This document shows positions 62,763 through 64,000 of a stretch of 64,000 bases of DNA, in pieces. The translations under genes and the position numbers were made by a program. Under the pieces are notes generated by a model, which did no database searches, was not told the origin of the DNA, and saw only the letters and a program-made list of their open reading frames with translations. Each line of letters opens with the position of its first letter. Position 1 is the stretch's first letter. This DNA is from an uncultured Alphaproteobacteria bacterium (lineage in GTDB: Bacteria; Pseudomonadota; Alphaproteobacteria; Rhodobacterales; Rhodobacteraceae): the NCBI GenBank assembly GCA_929200255.1, contig CAKMYZ010000017.1, forward strand, positions 1 through 64,000, written 5' to 3'.

Positions 62763-64000
62763 TCAATTCCCTAAAATATTCTCCAACAGGTTGATGATCG
62801 CCTCGTCAACCACCTCCCCACCCCGGCTTTCCAACAGGCCCGTCCCGGCGGGGCGTTGCGGGATTGTCATCGGCAGCGGCGTCGGCTGTCGGCCTTCCAG
62901 CACCCGCGCCATCGTTTCCTGCCAGATCGTTGCAGGCAGCCCACCGCCAGTTACACCGGTCAGACGTCTGTTGTCATCATAGCCCATCCACACACCAGTG
63001 ACGTAGTCCCCCGTAAAGCCAATAAACCATGCATCACGTGACCCCTGGGTCGTGCCGGTTTTGCCTGCAATCTGCCAACCGTTGATTCGGGCGCGTTGGC
63101 CTGTGCCCTGCTCGACCACTTTCGACATCATCCATGTCAGCTGGCGGGCGGCATCTTCACGGACAATCCGCTCTCCGATACCGGCGGTTTGGGCATCCAT
63201 CAGGACTTCATCGTCGCCCATCAGGCGCAGATCCACCAAACCATAGGGGGTCACAGCAGAACCGCCGTTCAGAATACCGGCAAATGCACCTGTCATATTG
63301 AGCAGGGTGCTTTCTGACACCCCCAGCGCAAGCGCGGGTCCGGCGGCCAGGTCACCCTGAATGCCAAAGCCGGCGGCCACGTTGCGCACCAACTCGCGGC
63401 CAACCTCCTCCGAGACAAGAATGGCAGGGATGTTACGGCTGGTCGCCAGCGCATCCACCATGCTGATGGGCCCGATAAATTCGCGGTCATAGTTCTCGGG
63501 GCACCAAGGGGGTGATCCGCGTCGGTCCCAACAGGTGGGCGCATCATCAATCAGGTCATAAGGTGACATGCCCAGATCCAGGGCGGCGGCATAGATGAAA
63601 GGTTTGAAGGCTGACCCGGTCTGGCGCAGCGCCTGTGTGGCCCGGTTGAAGGCACCCGTCGCGTTGATATTGCGCCCGCCAACCATTGCGCGCACGGCGC
63701 CATCGGCGGACATCACGACAATGGCGGCCTGCGCCTCTGATCCTTCACGGACGTCGCGTTCAAAAACCTCGATCAGCGCCTCTTCGGCGGCAGCCTGAAT
63801 GCGTTGGTCCAGCGTAGTGCGGATGATCACATCTTCGGTGGTGTCGCGGGTAAAAAACTCTGGCCCGCTTGCCATGACCCAATCGGCAAAGAACCCGCCA
63901 GTTCTGGCGCGCGCCGCCTCGGACAGGGTGGCAGGGTTGTCGCGGGCGTTTTGCGCCTCGGCGGCCGAGATATAGCCCTGATCAGCCATCAATCCGATGA
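62763..64000 (-). CDS. mrcA: class A penicillin-binding protein 1A, C-terminal part (cut by the window end)
   Basis: The frame runs off the window edge at 64000; the part visible (about 412 residues) is the end of the linker and the complete transpeptidase domain. Catalytic motifs are TGSAFKPFIYAAAL (SxxK), the S-x-N motif in TSRNIPA, and KTGTTQGSRDAWFIGFTGDY (KTG). The N-terminal glycosyltransferase domain is outside. TGV...GYDDNRRLTGVTGGGLPA is typical of PBP1A. It ends 70 bases from the convergent exported-protein gene. The C-terminal tail is short (EAIINLLENILGN). Confidence 0.9.
   Translation of the reverse strand, partial: IGLMADQGYISAAEAQNARDNPATLSEAARARTGGFFADWVMASGPEFFTRDTTEDVIIRTTLDQRIQAAAEEALIEVFERDVREGSEAQAAIVVMSADGAVRAMVGGRNINATGAFNRATQALRQTGSAFKPFIYAAALDLGMSPYDLIDDAPTCWDRRGSPPWCPENYDREFIGPISMVDALATSRNIPAILVSEEVGRELVRNVAAGFGIQGDLAAGPALALGVSESTLLNMTGAFAGILNGGSAVTPYGLVDLRLMGDDEVLMDAQTAGIGERIVREDAARQLTWMMSKVVEQGTGQRARINGWQIAGKTGTTQGSRDAWFIGFTGDYVTGVWMGYDDNRRLTGVTGGGLPATIWQETMARVLEGRQPTPLPMTIPQRPAGTGLLESRGGEVVDEAIINLLENILGN

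Overview
The window is chromosomal DNA of a Roseobacter-group (Rhodobacterales) alphaproteobacterium. This rests on the SecY/Adk/S13/S11/RpoA/L17 block, the general L-amino acid transporter aapJQMP, the yidC-MOSC-engB-argB order, the accD-folC pair, a GlpSTPQU/V-type glycerol transporter and an ATP12 chaperone, all at moderately high G+C. The genus cannot be named from the sequence. I saw no insertion sequence, prophage, CRISPR array, tRNA or rRNA gene.

Layout. 1-6.2 kb: an A+T-richer, possibly truncated FkbM methyltransferase gene lies where the upstream part of the spc operon is expected, followed by rplO-secY-adk and rpsM-rpsK-rpoA-rplQ. Two sigma70-like promoters and several hairpins lie between these genes. 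6.2-11.4 kb: TauD-like dioxygenase, rarA, crcB, an RluC-type pseudouridine synthase, a HAD phosphatase and ATP12. 11.6-16.1 kb: aapJQMP. 16.2-19.7 kb: small genes (cupin, Lrp/AsnC regulator, LysE exporter, SixA-like phosphatase, iron-sulfur protein, exported protein). 19.7-24.1 kb: minus-strand argB, engB, MOSC and yidC, then a 55-residue gene behind a perfect 10-5-10 inverted repeat. 24.4-31.3 kb: a polyamine unit, with amine oxidase and class III aminotransferase divergent from a potFGHI-type importer. 31.4-34.4 kb: a 60-codon gene, a PepSY protein with a six-copy NNGNGNSG tail, and a PhoP/PhoQ-like two-component system, preceded by two sites with PhoP-box geometry. 34.7-40.6 kb: a glycerol-type ABC transporter with two unlike ATPases. 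40.6-46.4 kb: BlaI/M56 pair, fasciclin lipoprotein, two hypotheticals, a lipoprotein and ilvD. 46.5-53.1 kb: CPBP protease, accD, folC, an exported protein, a candidate ~210-nt RNA, a TPR lipoprotein-like exported protein and ispE. 53.1-62.2 kb: rsmD, a ferredoxin-NAD reductase type flavoprotein, a peroxiredoxin, and a seven-gene minus-strand run from a type I secretion ATPase to an MscS channel. 62.3-64 kb: a small exported protein and the C-terminal part of a class A penicillin-binding protein, cut by the window end.

Themes. Three ABC importers (amino acids, polyamines, glycerol-like polyols) each carry a strong hairpin just after the binding-protein gene, a usual arrangement for making more binding protein than membrane parts. 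The polyamine importer sits with enzymes that could oxidise or transaminate its cargo. The most promising less-described elements are the PepSY/PhoPQ-like unit with its own candidate operator, the promoter-terminator pair at 50.2-50.5 kb with clustered GANTC sites, the 55-residue gene with its palindrome, and the complementary degeneracy of the two glycerol-type ATPases.
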